Positions 4,888 through 5,294 of a stretch of DNA of 5,294 nucleotides are shown here, piece after piece; position 1 is the first letter of the stretch, and every line of letters starts with the position of its first letter. Location: the NCBI GenBank assembly GCA_002725175.2, contig PBQX02000103.1, forward strand, positions 1 through 5,294, in the 5' to 3' direction. Source of the DNA: CACKLF01 sp002725175 (GTDB lineage: Bacteria > Pseudomonadota > Alphaproteobacteria > Rhodobacterales > Rhodobacteraceae). The position numbers were made by a program, and so were the translations under genes. The notes beneath the pieces were generated by a model. That model saw only the letters and a program-made list of their open reading frames with translations. It was not told the DNA's origin and did no database searches.

Positions 4888-5294
4888 GTTTTTGCTCTAA
4901 TCTTCTTTGAAGTATTGATAGAAATAAAGTTATGCATAAATAACAAACAGTTAAAACTAAATACGTTTCTTGAAATCGAAAAGTACTTCCAGCATATAGC
5001 CTTCCTTTGTATGTTAGATCCTGAACAGCTAACACAGAAAGGAGAGAGGAGTCCTTCATCATAGATATAAAATCATTACCTAGTGCTGGTAGCATATTTC
5101 TAAAAGCTTGAGGTAAAACAATATACCTCATAACTTGTCTGTCGTTTAAACCTAAAGAAGCACCACCTTCTCTCTGGCCAACTGGAACTGATTCAATACC
5201 TGCTCGGAATACTTCAGCTATATATGCACCATAAAATATTGACAATGCAATTATTGCCCTAATAATCATTGGAACATTACCGTTGTTTATATTA
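4874..5294 (-). CDS. Polar amino-acid ABC transporter permease (HisM/GlnP type), C-terminal part, cut by right edge
   Basis: Inner-membrane subunit of a polar amino-acid uptake ABC transporter, working with a periplasmic or lipid-anchored binding protein and an ATPase. 139 residues are visible and the frame is open to the right edge. An internal ATG at 5269 exists, but the upstream sequence continues in frame, so the true start is outside. Features from the edge: a hydrophobic helix, GAYIAEVFRAGIESVPVGQ (22-40), then the cytoplasmic EAA coupling loop with LGL (47-49) and IVLPQAFRNMLPALGN (58-73), SMMKDSSLLSVLAVQDLT (77-94), and a final helix (about 110-128) before a charged tail. The loop reads GQREGGASLGL, with E-G-G in place of the usual E-A-A. 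The exact substrate cannot be told. Its gene end overlaps the xer start, so the two may share a transcript. Confidence 0.9.
   Translation of the reverse strand, partial: NINNGNVPMIIRAIIALSIFYGAYIAEVFRAGIESVPVGQREGGASLGLNDRQVMRYIVLPQAFRNMLPALGNDFISMMKDSSLLSVLAVQDLTYKGRLYAGSTFRFQETYLVLTVCYLCITLFLSILQRRLEQKLEAR

Noticed and set aside
1..5294. CRISPR array, tRNA or rRNA genes, insertion sequences
   Set aside because: I saw no regularly spaced repeats, cloverleaf or rRNA-like sequence, and no transposase or terminal inverted repeats on either strand.

Overview
This window is an ordinary, very compact bacterial housekeeping locus. It is strongly AT-rich, and every supported gene lies on the minus strand, so transcription runs from high to low coordinates. 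In transcription order it contains: the 3' part of a polar amino-acid ABC transporter permease (cut by the right edge), a Xer-type tyrosine recombinase, ribosomal protein S2 (rpsB), elongation factor Ts (tsf), UMP kinase (pyrH), ribosome recycling factor (frr), CDP-diacylglycerol synthase (cdsA) and the N-terminal third or so of a site-2 protease of the RseP/Rip1 type (cut by the left edge).

Layout: permease and xer overlap by 14 bp. A 123-bp gap before rpsB is the only intergenic stretch of any size. From rpsB onward the genes are practically fused: rpsB/tsf share one base (TAATG), tsf/pyrH are directly abutted (TAAATG), pyrH/frr are 2 bp apart, frr/cdsA overlap by about 20 bp, and cdsA/rseP are 16 bp apart. 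The rpsB-to-rseP block looks like one co-transcribed, translationally coupled unit. Its likely promoter and a structured leader lie in the 123-bp gap.

Organism: the order xer-rpsB-tsf-pyrH-frr-cdsA-(...)-rseP, with no uppS between frr and cdsA, is the arrangement I know from Actinobacteria. Proteobacteria typically have frr-uppS-cdsA-dxr-rseP. S2 (TKVPDA, IPGNDDAIRS) and the protease (FFVGFGPKL...TEYGIKALPLGG) also read as actinobacterial. Together with the high AT content and minimal spacers, this suggests a streamlined low-GC lineage such as the marine Candidatus Actinomarina group. That placement is inference only. Nineteen ambiguous bases (N), most at third codon positions, suggest a metagenomic, fosmid or composite draft in which strain variants were masked.

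Function: the block joins translation (S2, EF-Ts, ribosome recycling), pyrimidine nucleotide supply (UMP kinase) and membrane work (phospholipid precursor synthesis, intramembrane proteolysis). I found no novel defence, mobile or biosynthetic system. The best leads are a possible Shine-Dalgarno-masking switch and a small upstream ORF in the rpsB leader, the codon-position pattern of the Ns, and the missing dxr/rlmN between cdsA and rseP.
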